Origin: Bufo bufo
Taxonomy: Eukaryota > Chordata > Amphibia > Anura > Bufonidae
DNA: 64,000 bases
Direction: 5' to 3'
NCBI RefSeq assembly: GCF_905171765.1
Contig: NC_053390.1
Coordinates: forward strand, 210,805,359 to 210,869,358
The notes below the pieces were generated by a model. It searched no databases, had not been told where the DNA came from, and saw only the letters and a list, made by a program, of their open reading frames with translations. Below are positions 33,871 to 45,301 of the stretch, one piece after another. Every line of letters starts with the position of its first letter. Positions within the stretch are counted from its first letter, which is position 1. Position numbers and translations under genes: made by a program.

Positions 33871-34859
33871 GTCACCTTGGGTGACAATAACTGGCAATCT
33901 TTAGAGGAAGGGGTCATTCTTGCCCCGAAACGCATCTGATTTAGACCCCCAATGACCACTAACAAATGATGATGGAGCCATAAGTTCGTGTTGAAGTGCA
34001 AAGGACAGATACAACTTCTCTGCTGTCACATCTGCTTCATGACAGAGAAATACAAGTGTGCATCTGGAAATGGGAAAAACTGCCATACCATTTTTACTAG
34101 TATGTTTTACTACACGCTGGGATTGTTTTCTAGGGACTGTACAGGGGTAGGTGACAAAAACATGTGACAAGGCAGGCGATGGGTTGAAAATTGTAGGAAA
34201 AAGCTACTATACTGAGATCATGTCTCTCTTCTCTCCACCTACATTGTCACTCGTTTGGTGCAGAGAGGAGGGGGAAGCTAAAAAGGAAGTTTATAAGGAT
34301 TGATAAACTCTAGAAATGTTCAAAACTCCCTTTAAAATTTTTAGCAGCTAATTTGGTTAAACTGGATTGTGGGACAACTCTTTTAAATATCATCAATCCT
34401 AGAAAGAACAATTACTACTTAATTTGATGACATGGAATAATCACAACCTCTTTTTTAAAGTGAAGTCCATCTCCTCTTACTCTCAGTGGTATGCTGTTAT
34501 CACCAGCAAATCTAGGCATATATTTCCTCTGCAGTGGCAGTGCAGCCCTTCATCCTGGCAAGGAGTGTAAATAGAGCACTTGGACAGGATTGTCATTCTC
34601 AGATTTTCTAAATGGAAATGAGATGTTACTTCTGCTGCTTGTGAAAGATGCTGTCTCCCTAGGGGCATGGTTTCCTGTTTTCAAGATTATTTTTTTTACA
34701 TCATTGCTCCATAGTTTCAGCCTCATCATTGCTCCATAGTTTCAGCCTGACTATGGGGAAGAACAGTGAACAGCTCTGCAGGTGGTGATGCCGAATGCAG
34801 CTTTAATGCAAAATACAACAGAAGAACAGCTCGATATTGAGTTGCCTTAATTGTCACAC
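33871..34859. other. Mostly unassigned DNA with a degenerate hammerhead-like motif
   Basis: Near 33902-33943 AGGAAGGGG...CCCCGAAACGCATC resembles stem II, GAAAC and cleavage side of the motifs at 35961 and 55961, but the CUGANGA box is lost. A duplicated CATCATTGCTCCATAGTTTC lies at 34702-34745. No gene is seen. Confidence 0.35.
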
Positions 34860-35049
34860 TAAGGGTGGGTTCACAATATGTTTTTTCCTATCTGTTTAAC
34901 GTATACCAAAAATGTATACGTTAAATGGATGCCTCAGACTGAAGCCATACAGTGGCATACGTTCACCATAGAGTTCCAAACGTATACTTTTTTTTACTGG
35001 ACTGTACAGGATACAAGAACGTGGTGTGCTGCGTTTTAGTATTATTTTT

Positions 35050-35690
35050 TTTGTGGTAGATGGAATACATCCTGGTAATCTTGACAATTAATGTCACCTC
35101 CATGGTGTTGCCTCCATGGTACCTAGCCATGGTGTCACCTCCATGGAGAAGTATAAAGAATGGTGGATGGACTAAATCTTGGCAACTCTGATAATATATA
35201 AATAAGACCTCCTCACCTATCACCTTGATGCCTGTCTCGATTTAGAGATGAATAATGGACCATGTGTGTAGTGGAACATATTATATGGACAGACTGACGT
35301 CTTAAGAGGGTAAGAATGGAACAAAACGTAACTGATGAGGAGGAGGAGATGCGAAGAGTAGAAAAGGGTGGATGGAATATATATCTTGGTAATTTTAACA
35401 ACAAATGTCACTCCCATGGTGTTACTTACCATGGAGAAGTATAAAGAATGGTGGATGGATCAAATCTTGATAACCCTGACAAAAAATAAAAGATAAAATA
35501 ATAAAGCCTTTAGACCTCCTCACCTATTCCTTTGATGTCTGTCTCGATCTAGAGATGAATAATGGACCATGAGGACAGCAGAATATACTATATGGTCAGA
35601 TTGACGCCTCTAGAAGGTATGAATGGAGTAAAACGCAATTGATGAGGAGGAAGAGGTGTGATGAGTAGAAGAGGGTGGAGATTAGTAACT
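35050..35690. repeat. Imperfect tandem duplication, about 300-bp unit
   Basis: Blocks GTATAAAGAATGGTGGATGG (35151, 35440), AGAGATGAATAATGGACCAT (35244, 35551) and TGATGAGGAGGA recur with spacing 289-307. The two copies are diverged by small indels. They directly precede the hammerhead-bearing region, and tandem copies are common in Penelope-like elements, but no protein is present to prove this. Confidence 0.65.
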
Positions 35691-35960
35691 ATCGGATTCA
35701 TCATAAGATGGACCGTAAACACCCCCTCCCGCCCACTCATTCATACAATGCGCTTTGTTTACCTGGTGTCATAGGTGACGAGGATCAAGATGCGAGCGCA
35801 CAGGATATACGTCTAAGGACGGGCCCGGCATGTACGCAGCGGAGATGATCGGAGGAAGCGACTGTGATTGGTCGCAAGTGATGAGTTCCGGCAGGTGGGC
35901 GGGACCTGGAAAGACATAAAGGAAGGTCTTAGTGAGCGCGCGCGCACATATACCCCACAT

Positions 35961-36000
35961 CCCCTGACGAAGCCACAGTATGTGGCGAAACATGTCGGGA
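35961..36000 (+). ncRNA. Hammerhead-ribozyme-like motif 1 (Penelope-like type)
   Basis: CCC, then CUGACGA (35964-35970, fits CUGANGA), one unpaired A, stem GCCACA/TGTGGC with loop GTA (35972-35986), GAAA (35987-35990), the very short stem III CATG, UC, and GGG closing stem I. Small hammerheads with a one-base-pair stem III are documented in Penelope-like retroelements of animals. Predicted cleavage is after C35996. The extra base before stem II departs from the strict consensus, so activity is uncertain. Confidence 0.65.
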
Positions 36001-36288
36001 GGGGTGGTATAGTGTGACAATTTTAAACAGCGTCCACGTGCAGGGAAATTGATGTTATATAGCACGATGCAGCAGATAGGAGAGTGTCAGTAGTGAGGGC
36101 AATAGATACTCACAGCGCTACAGAGACCTCTATGAATAGGAATAGAGGACCTAGTATAGCTGCGGTATAGGTTGAGAGTTAGGAAAACAGCAGTGAAGAT
36201 TGAATAGGGATACAGAGGCAGCCCTGCAGCAGAGAAAAAATAGCTACAATTATTGAAAGGACAGCAACATTGTAGCTGCATGGTTACC

Positions 36289-37028
36289 TTAAAGGGTTTC
36301 TGTCACCCCACAAAACTCTTTTTTTTTTTTTTGGATAGTTATATTCCTTATAGCGCGATATAGGAGAATATAATAGTCTTACTTACTTTCATGCGGCCGA
36401 TTCTTTAGAAAACGAAGTTTTATAATATGTAAATCAGGGCTCTACCAGCAAGTAGGGCGTCTACTTGCTGGTAGCCGCAGCAGAAGACCGCCCCCTTGCC
36501 GTGTTGATTGACAGGGCCAGCCGTGATCTCCTCCTCCGGCCGGCCCTGTCAGTATTTCAAAAATCGCGCGCCTCTGGTCATTCGGCGCAGGCGCTCTGAG
36601 ATGAGGAGGCTCGTCTCCTCAGCACTCCCTCAGTGCGCCTGCGCCGATGACGACTTCTCTTTCGGTGATGTCATCGGCGCAGGCGCACTGAGGGAGTGCT
36701 GAGGAGACGAGCCTCCTCATCTCAGAGCGCCTGCGCCGAATGACCAGAGGCGCGCGATTTTTGAAATACTGACAGGGCCGGCCGGAGGAGGAGATCACGG
36801 CTGGCCCTGTCAATCAACACGGCGAGGGGGCGGTTTTCTGCTGCGGCTACCAGCAAGTAGACGCCCTACTTGCTGGTAGAGCCCTGATTTACATATTATA
36901 AAACTTCGTTTTCTAAAGAATCGGCCGCATGAAAGTAAGACTATTATATTCTCCTATATCGCGCTATAAGGAATATAACTATCCAAAAAAAAAAAAAAGA
37001 GTTTTGTGGGGTGACAGAAACCCTTTAA
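36289..37028. mobile_element. TTAA-flanked long palindromic MITE
   Basis: Arms of about 360 bp: TTAAAGGGTTTCTGTCACCC at the left and GGGTGACAGAAACCCTTTAA at the right. TTAA at 36289-36292 and 37025-37028. The centre near 36655 has only a short loop. A half copy lies at 15129-15505. Resembles T2-type MITEs; non-coding. Confidence 0.88.
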
Positions 37029-37030
37029 GA

Positions 37031-37736
37031 TTAAAGGGTTTCTATCACTTCGTATCACATATTTAGGTGTCAGACACTAGCGATCCGCTAGTGTCTGCTC
37101 TAACAAACCATCCTAATATGATAGGTTTTGGGGCAGCCGTTTCGCTAAAATAAGAACTTATATCTATATGCTAATGAGCCTCTAGGTGCTATGGGGGCGT
37201 CATTAGCACCTAGAGGCTCCGTCTACCTTCATAAACTGTCGCCGCCCAGCGCGTCCCTCCAGCCCGCCCATCTCCTGCTGAATGCGATCCTCTCCGTGCG
37301 CGTCTCTGTTCGGCGCATGCGCAGTGAATGTCTGACCGCTTCCCTGCTCAGACATCTCCACTGCGCCTGCGCGATGACATCACAGTGCTCCGAGGAACAG
37401 GCGCAGTGGAGATGTCTGTGCAGGGAAGCGGTCAGACATTCACTGCGCATGCGCCGAACAGAGACGCGCACGGAGAGGATCGCATTCAGCAGGAGATGGG
37501 CGGGCTGGAGGGACGCGCTGGGCGGCGACAGTTTATGAAGGTAGACGGAGCCTCTAGGTGCTAATGACGCCCCCATAGCACCTAGAGGCTCATTAGCATA
37601 TAGATATAAGTTCTTATTTCAGCGAAACGGCTGCCCCAAAACCTATCATATTAGGATGGTTTGTTAGAGCAGACACTAGCGGATCGCTAGTGTCTGACAC
37701 CTAAATATGTGATACGAAGTGATAGAAACCCTTTAA
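37031..37736. mobile_element. Second TTAA-flanked palindromic MITE, two bases after the first
   Basis: TTAAAGGGTTTCTATCACTT and its complement end a palindrome of about 700 bp; TTAA at 37031-37034 and 37733-37736. Its interior (GGCTCATTAGCATATAG, GCGCATGCGCAGTG) differs from the first, so it is a separate family with similar tips. Only GA separates the two elements. Open frames are mirror images on both strands and not genes. Confidence 0.88.
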
Positions 37737-38079
37737 GGGCCAAAAAGTAGCGAATCTCAGCAGGAGCAATACCTCCACCAGAACTCTATATGTATACACA
37801 TGCAAATAACCAACCAACCTATAAATAGCGTGCATACTACCCTATATCAAACAAGAGGGCCCTCACCAGATGAGTGTCAAAGAAAGTACACTACTCCAAT
37901 GGACATTATCCCATAGATCACTGGACACTGACAATTTTAAAAGTTCATCTTTTTTGTTGTGTGTTATTGTGAATACAAAAACTTTTTAAAAAATAATTAA
38001 TAAAGATAAATATTTTATTATCAGTTAGGGACCCCTATAGGGATTGTAGGTCTCAAGAGACCATTGGCTCACGAACATA
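37737..38079. other. Unassigned non-coding stretch
   Basis: No boundary, repeat or coding frame recognised between the second palindrome and the Tc1 element. Confidence 0.4.
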
Positions 38080-39716
38080 CAGTCAGGTCCATAAATATTG
38101 GGACATCGACACAATTCTAACATTTTTGGCTCTATACTCCACCACAATGGAATTGAAATGAAAAGAACAAGATGTGCTTTAACTGCAGACTGTCAGCTTT
38201 AATTTGAGGGTATTTACATCCAAATCAGGTGAACGGTGTAGGAATTACAACAGTTTGCATATGTGCCTTCCACTTGTTAAGGAACCAAAAGTAATGGGAC
38301 AGAATAATAATCATAAATCAAACTTTCACTTTTTAATCCTTGGTTGCAAATCCTTTACAGTCAATTACAGCCTGAAGTCTGGAACGCATAGACATCACCA
38401 GACGCTGGCTTTCATCCCTGGTGATGCTCTGCCAGGCCTCTACTGCAACTGTCTTCAGTTCCTGCTTGTTCTTGGGGCATTTTCCCTCCAGTTTTGTCTT
38501 CAGCAAGTGAAATGCATGCTCAATCGGATTCAGGTCAGGGGATTGACTTGGCTATTGCAGAACATTCCACTTCTTTCCCTTAAAAAACTCTTTGGTTGCT
38601 TTTGCAGTATGCTTTGGGTCATTGTCCATCTGCACTGTGAAGCGCCGTCCAATGAGTTCTGAAGCATTTGGCTGAATATGAGCAGATAATATTGCCCGAA
38701 ACACTTCAGAATTCATCCTGCTGCTTTTGTCAGCAGTCACATCATCAATAAATACAAGAGAACCAGTTCCATTGGCAGCCATACATGCCCACGCCATGAC
38801 ACTACCACCACTATGCTTCACTGATGAGGTGGTATGCTTAGGATCATGAGCAGTTCCTTTCCTTCTCCATACTCTTCTCTTCCCATCACTCTGGTACAAG
38901 TTGATCTTGGTCTCATCTGTCCATAGGATGTTGTTCCAGAACTGTGAAGGCTTTTTTAGATGTCGTTTGGCAAACTCTAATCTGGCCTTCCTGTTTTTGA
39001 GGCTCACCAATGGTTTATATCTTCTGGTGAACCCTCTGTATTCACTCTGGTGAAGTCTTCTCTTGATTGTTGACTTTGACACACATACACCTACCTCCTG
39101 GAGAGTGTTCTTGATCTGGCCAACTGTTGTGAAGGGTGTTTTCTTCACCAGGGAAAGAATTCTTCGGTCATCCACCACAGTTGTTTTCTGTGGTCTTCCG
39201 GGTCTTTTGGTGTTGCTGAGCTCACCGGTGCGTTCCTTCTTTTTAAGAATGTTCCAAACAGTTGTTTTGTCCACGCCTAATGTTTTTGCTATCTCTCTGA
39301 TGGGTTTGTTGTGTTTTTTCAGCCTAATGATGGCTTGCTTCACTGATAGTGACAGCTCTTTGGATCTCATCTTGAGAGTTGACCGCAACAGATTCCAAAT
39401 GCAAATAGCACACTTGAAATGAACTCTGGACCTTTTATCTTCTCATTGTAATTGGGATAATCAGGGAATAACACACACCTGGCCATGGTGACGTCAATTG
39501 TCCCATTACTTTTGATTCCTTAGTGGGAGGCACATATGAAAACTGTTGTAATTCCTACACTGTTGACCTGATTTGGATGTAAATACCCTTAAATTAAAGC
39601 TGACAGTCTGCAGTTAAAACACATCTTGTTTGTTTCATTTCAAATACACTGTGGTGGTGTATAGAGCCAAAAATGTTAGAATTGTGTCGATGTCCCAATA
39701 TTTATGGACCTGACTG
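38080..39716 (-). mobile_element. Tc1 transposon (DD34E)
   Basis: 1,637 bp with inverted ends CAGTCAGGTCCATAAATATT at left and the exact complement at right, flanked by TA at 38078-38079 and 39717-39718. Carries a transposase on the minus strand. Long subterminal similarity (for example GGAATTACAACAGTTTGCAT at 38241 and its counterpart near 39545) indicates extended inverted repeats. Confidence 0.95.
38333..39388 (-). pseudogene. Tc1 transposase, one nonsense codon
   Basis: The first 278 residues are open: paired-like helix-turn-helix (about 10-50), the GRPQK hook (64-68), a second DNA-binding helix set, then the DDE core with D158 (WTDET) and D255 (QMDNDPKHT). A TAG at 38552-38554 stops it. 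The same frame then continues to a natural stop at 38333, and the catalytic E lies 35 residues after D255 in DLNPIEHAF, giving DD34E. Length without the nonsense codon, about 350, fits Tc1. The break falls before the last catalytic residue, so the product would be inactive. Confidence 0.92.
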
Positions 39717-39797
39717 TATGTCAAACGGAGGCATAAAACATTATGTGAACCCACCCTAAAGTGATCCTCAGGTTGGGAGCCAGTTTACATATATTAT

Positions 39798-40025
39798 TTA
39801 AGCCTCATGCACACGACCGTATGCATTTTGCGGTCCGCAGAAAACGAATCCGCAAAAAATATGACGCCCGTGTGCATTCAGTATTTTGCGGAACAGAGAA
39901 GCTGGCCCCTGATAGAACAGTACTATCCTTGTCCGTAATGCGGATAATAATAGGACATGTTCTATTTTTTTGCGGAACGGAAATACGGACATATGGAAAC
40001 AGAATGCACACGGAGTAATGACATG
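39798..40025. repeat. Short DNA-transposon-like repeat
   Basis: Begins GCCTCATGCACACGACCGTA and carries the same GCGGAACGGAAATACGGACATATGGAA-type block as 1-235. The far terminus is not clear. Confidence 0.6.
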
Positions 40026-40146
40026 CAAGTGCTTTAGAAGAATACATGATGTCATCAACTCATTTGGGCCTTAATTATCAGAGCTGTCGAAAAAAAAGCT
40101 GTCTTTATTGCGCAGAGCAACCGATTAGAGCTCAGCATTAATTTCT

Positions 40147-40374
40147 TTAAGGCCTCATGCACACGGCTTTTGTCTGGCCGTATTGTGGCCCGCAAACAGC
40201 AGGTCCGCAATATGCATCACGGACGCAGACCGATTCACTTGAATGGGTATGCAATCTAGAGCTGCGGAAGCACAGATCGTGACCCCTACGGAGTGCTTCC
40301 ATGGTGTTTCTGGCTGTGCCTCCACACCGCAAAAACGTAGTGCATGCACTAATGATAATGTTTCACACACACCT
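40147..40374. repeat. Short DNA-transposon-like repeat, neighbour copy
   Basis: Starts TTAAGGCCTCATGCACACGG and contains GGCCGTATTGTGGCCCGCAA, shared in form with 40375-40706. The right end is diverged (CACACACACCTTAGG). Confidence 0.5.
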
Positions 40375-40706
40375 TAGGCCTCTTGCACACGAACGTTGTT
40401 TGCACGTGGCCGTATTGCGGCCCGTATACAGCGGGTCCACAATACACTGGCACCGGCCGTGTGCAACCCACATCACGGATGCAGACCCATTTACTTGAAT
40501 GGGTCTGCAATCGGTGAGATGCGGAACGGAAGCACGGATCGGAACCACACGGAAGCACTACACTACAAAAATTTTCGATTTTGCGGTGCGGACGGATCAC
40601 AGACCCATTCAAGTTGAATGGGTCTCGATCCGTCCCGGCCGCCACGTGGACATTGCCCGTGCATTGGGGACCGCAAATTGCACAACCTTCGTGTGCATGA
40701 GGCCTA
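40375..40706. mobile_element. 332-bp MITE with 25-bp inverted termini
   Basis: TAGGCCTCTTGCACACGAAC at the left and GTTCGTGTGCATGAGGCCTA-like sequence at the right (bases AACCTTCGTGTGCATGAGGCC). Complementary interior blocks around GACCCATTTACTTGAATGGG. It gives the full termini of the family seen at 1-235 and 39798-40374. Confidence 0.7.
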
Positions 40707-41379
40707 ACTGATAAAATTAAACCTTCAATGGGAATCTGTAATTGGTTGTTATGGGCACCAAAGCCAGTTTTTCTTTATGTCAGTTTTGACAACTCTGTCC
40801 TATAGTCCTTTTTTTGTATTATCATGGTCTTTTGTGTTTTTTGTGCATTTTTATATTTGTTTTTGCAGGTTTTTTTTACTTCTACAAAGGCACCTCTAAA
40901 TGTTGGTTAGAACTTGAAGTCTATGAGGATTATTAAAACACAATTATTAATATTATTTATTATTAACCACTTGCCGCAACTGTAACGCCGAAAGGCGTCA
41001 TCGCGGCGGCTCCCCCAGGCTACGCTAACGCCGATTGGCGTCATCTCGCGTGAGCCGAGATTTCCTGTGAACGCGCGCACACAGGCGCGCGCGCTCACAG
41101 GAACGGAAGGTAAGAGAGTGGATCTCCAGCCTGCCAGCGGCGATCGTTCGCTGGCAGGCTGGAGATGTGTTTTTTTTAACCCCTGAAAGGTATATTAGAC
41201 GCTGTTTTGATAACAGCGTCTAATATACCTGCTACCTGGTCCTCTGGTGGTCCCCTTTGTTTGGATCGACCACCAGAGGACACAGGTAGCTCAGTAATAT
41301 GTTGCACCAAGCACCACTACACTACACCCCCCCCCTGTCACTTATTAACCCCTTATTCACCCTTGATCACCCCTGATCA

Positions 41380-42790
41380 CCCCATATAGACTCCCTGATC
41401 ACCCCCCTGTCATTGATTACCCCCCTGTAAAGCTCTATTCAGACGTCCGCATGATTTTTACGGATCCACTGATAGATGGATCGGATCCGCAAAACGCATA
41501 GGGACGTCTGAATGGAGCCTTACAGGGGCGTGATCAATGACTGTGGTGATCACCCCATATAGACTCCCTGATCACCCCCCTGTCATTGATTACCCCCCTG
41601 TAAAGCTCCATTCAGATGTCCGCATGATTTTTACGGATCCACTGATAGATGGATCGGATCCGCAAAACGCATACGGACGTCTGAATGGAGCCTTACAGGG
41701 GCGTGATCAATGACTGTGGTGATCACCCCATATAGACTCCCTGATCACCCCCCTGTCATTGATTACCCCCCTGTCATTGATCACCCCCCTGTAAAGCTCC
41801 ATTCAGACGTCGGCATGATTTTTACGGATCCACTGATAGATGGATCGGATCCGCAAAACGCATATGGACGTCTGAATGGAGCCTTACAGGGGCGTGATCA
41901 ATGACTGTGGTGATCACCCCATATAGACTCCCTGATCACCCCCCTGTCATTGATTACCCCCCTGTCATTGATCACCCCCCTGTAAAGCTCCATTCAGACG
42001 TCCGCATGATTTTTACGGATCCACTGATAGATGGATCGGATCCGCAAAACGCATATGGACGTCTGAATGGAGCCTTACAGGGGCGTGATCAATGACTGTG
42101 GTGATCACCCCATATAGACTCCCTGATCACCCCCCTGTCATTGATTACCCCCCTGTAAAGCTCCATTCAGATGTCCGCATGATTTTTACGGATCCACTGA
42201 TAGATGGATCGGATCCGCAAAACGCATACGGACGTCTGAATGGAGCCTTACAGGGGCGTGATCAATGACTGTGGTGATCACCCCATATAGACTCCCTGAT
42301 CACCCCCCCTGTCATTGATTACCCCCCTGTCATTGATCACCCCCCTGTAAAGCTCCATTCAGACGTCCGCATGATTTTTACGGATCCACTGATGGATCGG
42401 ATCCGCAAAACACATACAGGCGTCTCCCTGGAGCCTTCCAGGGGGGGTGATCACCCCATATAGACTCCCTGATCACCCCCCTGTCATTGATCACCCCCCT
42501 GTCATTGATCACCCCCCCTGTCATTGATCACCCCCCCTGTCATTGATCACCCCCCCTGTCATTGATCACCCCCCCTGTCAGGCTGCATTCAGATGTCCGT
42601 ATGATTCTTACGGATCCACGGATACATGGATCGGATCCGCAAAACACATACGGACATCTGAATGGAGCCTTATAGGGGGGTGATCAATGACAGGGGGGTG
42701 ATCACCCCATATAGACTCCCTGATCACCCCCCTGTCATTGATCACCCCCCTGTCATTGATCACCCCCCTGTAAGGCTCCATTCAGACATT
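41380..42790. repeat. Tandem array, about 191-bp unit, 6-7 copies, with embedded palindrome
   Basis: GACTGTGGTGATCACCCCATA recurs at about 41540, 41712, 41903, 42096 and 42266. Each unit carries an inverted pair GCTCCATTCAGACGTCCG ... CGGACGTCTGAATGGAGC around a core GGATCCACTGATAGATGGAT. A short CATTGATCACCCCCCTGT sub-repeat varies in number between units. It looks like a small palindromic insertion that was then co-amplified. Confidence 0.9.
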
Positions 42791-44089
42791 TTTTTGGCCC
42801 AAGTTAGCGGAAATTATTTTTTTTTTCTTACAAAGTCTCATATTACACTAACTTGTGTCAAAAAATAAAATCTCACATGAACTCACCATACCCCTCACGG
42901 AATCCAAATGCGTAAAATTTTTTAGAGATTTATATTCCAGACTTCTTCTCAAGGCTTTAGGGCCCCTAGAATGCCAGGGCAGTATAAATACCCCACATGT
43001 GACCCCATTTTGGAAAGAAGACACCCCAAGGTATTCCGTGAGGGGCATATTGAGTCCATGAACGATTGAAATTTTTGTCCCAAGTTAGCGGAAAGGGAGA
43101 CTTTGTGAGAAAAAAATAAATAAAATCAATTTCCGCTAACTTGTGCCAAAAAAAAAAAATTTATATGAACTCGCCATGCCCCTCATTGAATACCTTGGGG
43201 TGTCTTCTTTCCAAAATGGGGTCACATGTGGGGTATTTATACTGCCCTGGCATTCTAGGGGCCCTAAAGCGTGAGAAGAAGTCTGGGATCCAAATGTCTA
43301 AAAATGCCCTCATAAAAGGAATGTGGGCCCCTTTGCGCATCTAGGCTGCAAAAAAGTGTCACACATGTGGTATCGCCGTACTCAGGAGAAGTTGGGGAAT
43401 GTGTTTTGGGGTGTCATTTTACATATACCCATGCTGGGTGAGATAAATATCTTGGTCAAATGCCAACTTTGTATAAAAAAATGGGAAAAGTTGTCTTTTG
43501 CCAAGATATTTCTCTCACCCAGCATGGGTATATGTAAAATGACACCCCAAAACACATTCCCCAACTTCTCCTGAGTACGGAGATACCAGATGTGTGACAC
43601 TTTTTTGCAGCCTAGGTGGGCAAAGGGGCCCATATTCCAAAGAGCACCTTTCGGATTTCACTGGTCATTTTTTACACATTTTGATTTCAAACTTCTTACC
43701 ACACATTTGGGCCCCTAGAATGCCAGGGCAGTATAACTACCCCACAAGTGACCCCATTTTGGAAAGAAGACACCCCCAGGTATTTCGTGAGGGGCATGGC
43801 GAATTCCTAGAATTTTATATTTTTTGTCACAAGTTAGCGGAAAATGATGATTTATTTATTTATTTATTTTTTTCCTTACAAAGTCTCATATTCCACTAAC
43901 TTGTGACAAAAAATAAAAACTTCCATGATCTCACTATGCCCATCACGAAATACCTGGGGGTGTCTTCTTTCCAAAATGGGGTCACTTGTGGGGTAGTTAT
44001 AGTGCCCTGGCATTCTAGGGGCCCAAATGTGTGGTAAGAAGTTTGAAATCAAAATGTGTAAAAAATGACCAGTGAAATCCGAAAGGTGC
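42791..44089. repeat. Inverted and direct units of the composite repeat (left of gypsy C)
   Basis: 43323-43633 is a palindrome of about 310 bp centred near 43478. CCTAGAATGCCAGGGCAGTA and its complement alternate at about 42965, 43240, 43715 and 44010, so units of about 270-480 bp are arranged head-to-head. Frames read identical peptides from both strands, which shows symmetry, not genes. Confidence 0.75.
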
Positions 44090-44741
44090 TGTAATGACCG
44101 ACGACACGCACAGGGAGGAAAACAGGGAAAGCCCTGCCCAAGGGAGAGGGAAAGGTGGTGACCCCTAACTCACCTTGCGGCTGGCACCTGACTGCCCTGA
44201 CGTCCCTAGACGGGTTCCTCACCCGTGCGGCGATCACGTGCCTAAACCCTGGCTTTCCCTAATATGAGCCCTGGATAGTGAACAGGCCGGTGGGATCGCT
44301 AGTCCACACCACTATCACTAAGAGGGAAACACCAGGGAGAGGACAGACAAAACATACAAACACATACACCCAGGTGGGCGACCACAATAAACCAAGAAGG
44401 TCCAACAGGGATCTGGAGGGTAGCGTACTGGACCAACTACCAGCGAACGCAGCAACACAGCTCCAGAAGGTCAGAATAGATGTCCAGGCAGGAAGCTCTA
44501 TCTCTGGCAACCAGAGAAGTGTGAGAGAGAAATATAAGGAGGTCTGGGAGTGCTGGACAAGGAACAGCTGAGGAGAAGGAGCTACGGATCCCTGAGTGAG
44601 CCAAAAGGGTTTGCTAAGCAAACCCAGAAAGCTACCATAAGGAAAACAGCCCTATCTTAAATAGAGCGTGCAGCCAACCGCTGCGACTTCCTGACCCCGG
44701 GTATAACGGAGTCAGGCGTGGTCCTCGACACCCTCGTGACA
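44090..44741 (-). repeat. Gypsy C 3' LTR
   Basis: 652 bp. On the minus strand it starts TGTCACGAGGGTGTC and ends GGTCATTACA, with ATTTAAGATAGGG as a TATA-like box. Identical by eye to 48993-49644. Confidence 0.95.
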
Positions 44742-45301
44742 GTACCCCCCTCTCTACGAGGGGCCTCCGGACACTCAGGACCAGGTCTCTCAGGATGAGA
44801 GGCATGAAAAACCTGAACTAACCTGTCGGCGTTTACCTCAGATGCAGGAACCCACATTCTTTCCTCGGGACCGTAACCTCTCCAATGCACCAGATATTGA
44901 AGAGAGCGGCGGACCCGACGAGAATTAACAATTTTGGATATCTGAAATTCTAGGTTACCATCCACGACAACAGGAGGGGGTGGCAGCGGTGATGGTTCTA
45001 GAGGTGGAACATATTTTTTGAGTAACGACTTATGAAAAACATTATGAATTTTAAAAGTCTGAGGTAACTCCAGGCGAAAAGCCACGGGGTTGATGATGGC
45101 TACAATTTTGTAAGGACCAATAAACCTAGGACCCAGTTTCCAAGAGGGAACCTTCAATTTAATATTCCTAGTAGACAACCACACATAGTCATTCACTCCT
45201 AGGTCCGGACCTGGCGACCGTCTCTTATCAGCCATGCATTTGTATTTACCTCCCATATTTTTCAAGTTAGCTTGCACCTTCTGCCATACCGATGAAAGAG
45301 A
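44657..45301 (-). pseudogene. Gypsy C pol, integrase C-terminus and chromodomain after the stop
   Basis: Same frame as the 45302-48313 product, separated only by TAA at 45302-45304. It encodes the integrase GPY/F-like region (WKLGPRFIGPYKI) and a chromodomain (FQISKIVNSR, YLVHWRGYGPEERMWVPASE). The frame runs into the LTR before stopping at 44657. The chromodomain would bind marked histone tails and steer integration. Confidence 0.85.

Larger units (their letters stand above)
34863..39756. mobile_element. TAA-flanked MITE split by several later insertions
   Basis: The left end GGGTGGGTTCACAATATG and right end ACATTATGTGAACCCACCC (with small mismatches) are inverted, each next to TAA (34860-34862 and 39757-39759). 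The interval contains Penelope-like repeat DNA, two TTAA palindromes and a Tc1 element, which would be later insertions. The original MITE would be short; pairing of these two ends is inferred. Confidence 0.5.

Noticed and set aside
33902..33943. Third hammerhead ribozyme
   Set aside because: Stem II and GAAAC remain, but the CUGANGA box is missing, so it is at most a decayed copy.
37191..37576. Two 115-residue frames on opposite strands
   Set aside because: They are mirror images within the second TTAA palindrome.
41380..42790. CRISPR-like regular repeats
   Set aside because: Units are 191 bp without unique spacers, and the genome is eukaryotic; this is a satellite.
43323..43633. Pair of 83-residue frames on opposite strands with the same peptide
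   Set aside because: The shared peptide is a consequence of a palindrome, not of coding.
44259..44621. 120-residue minus-strand frame, repeated at 49162-49524
   Set aside because: It lies in the LTR of gypsy C and appears twice only because the LTRs are identical.
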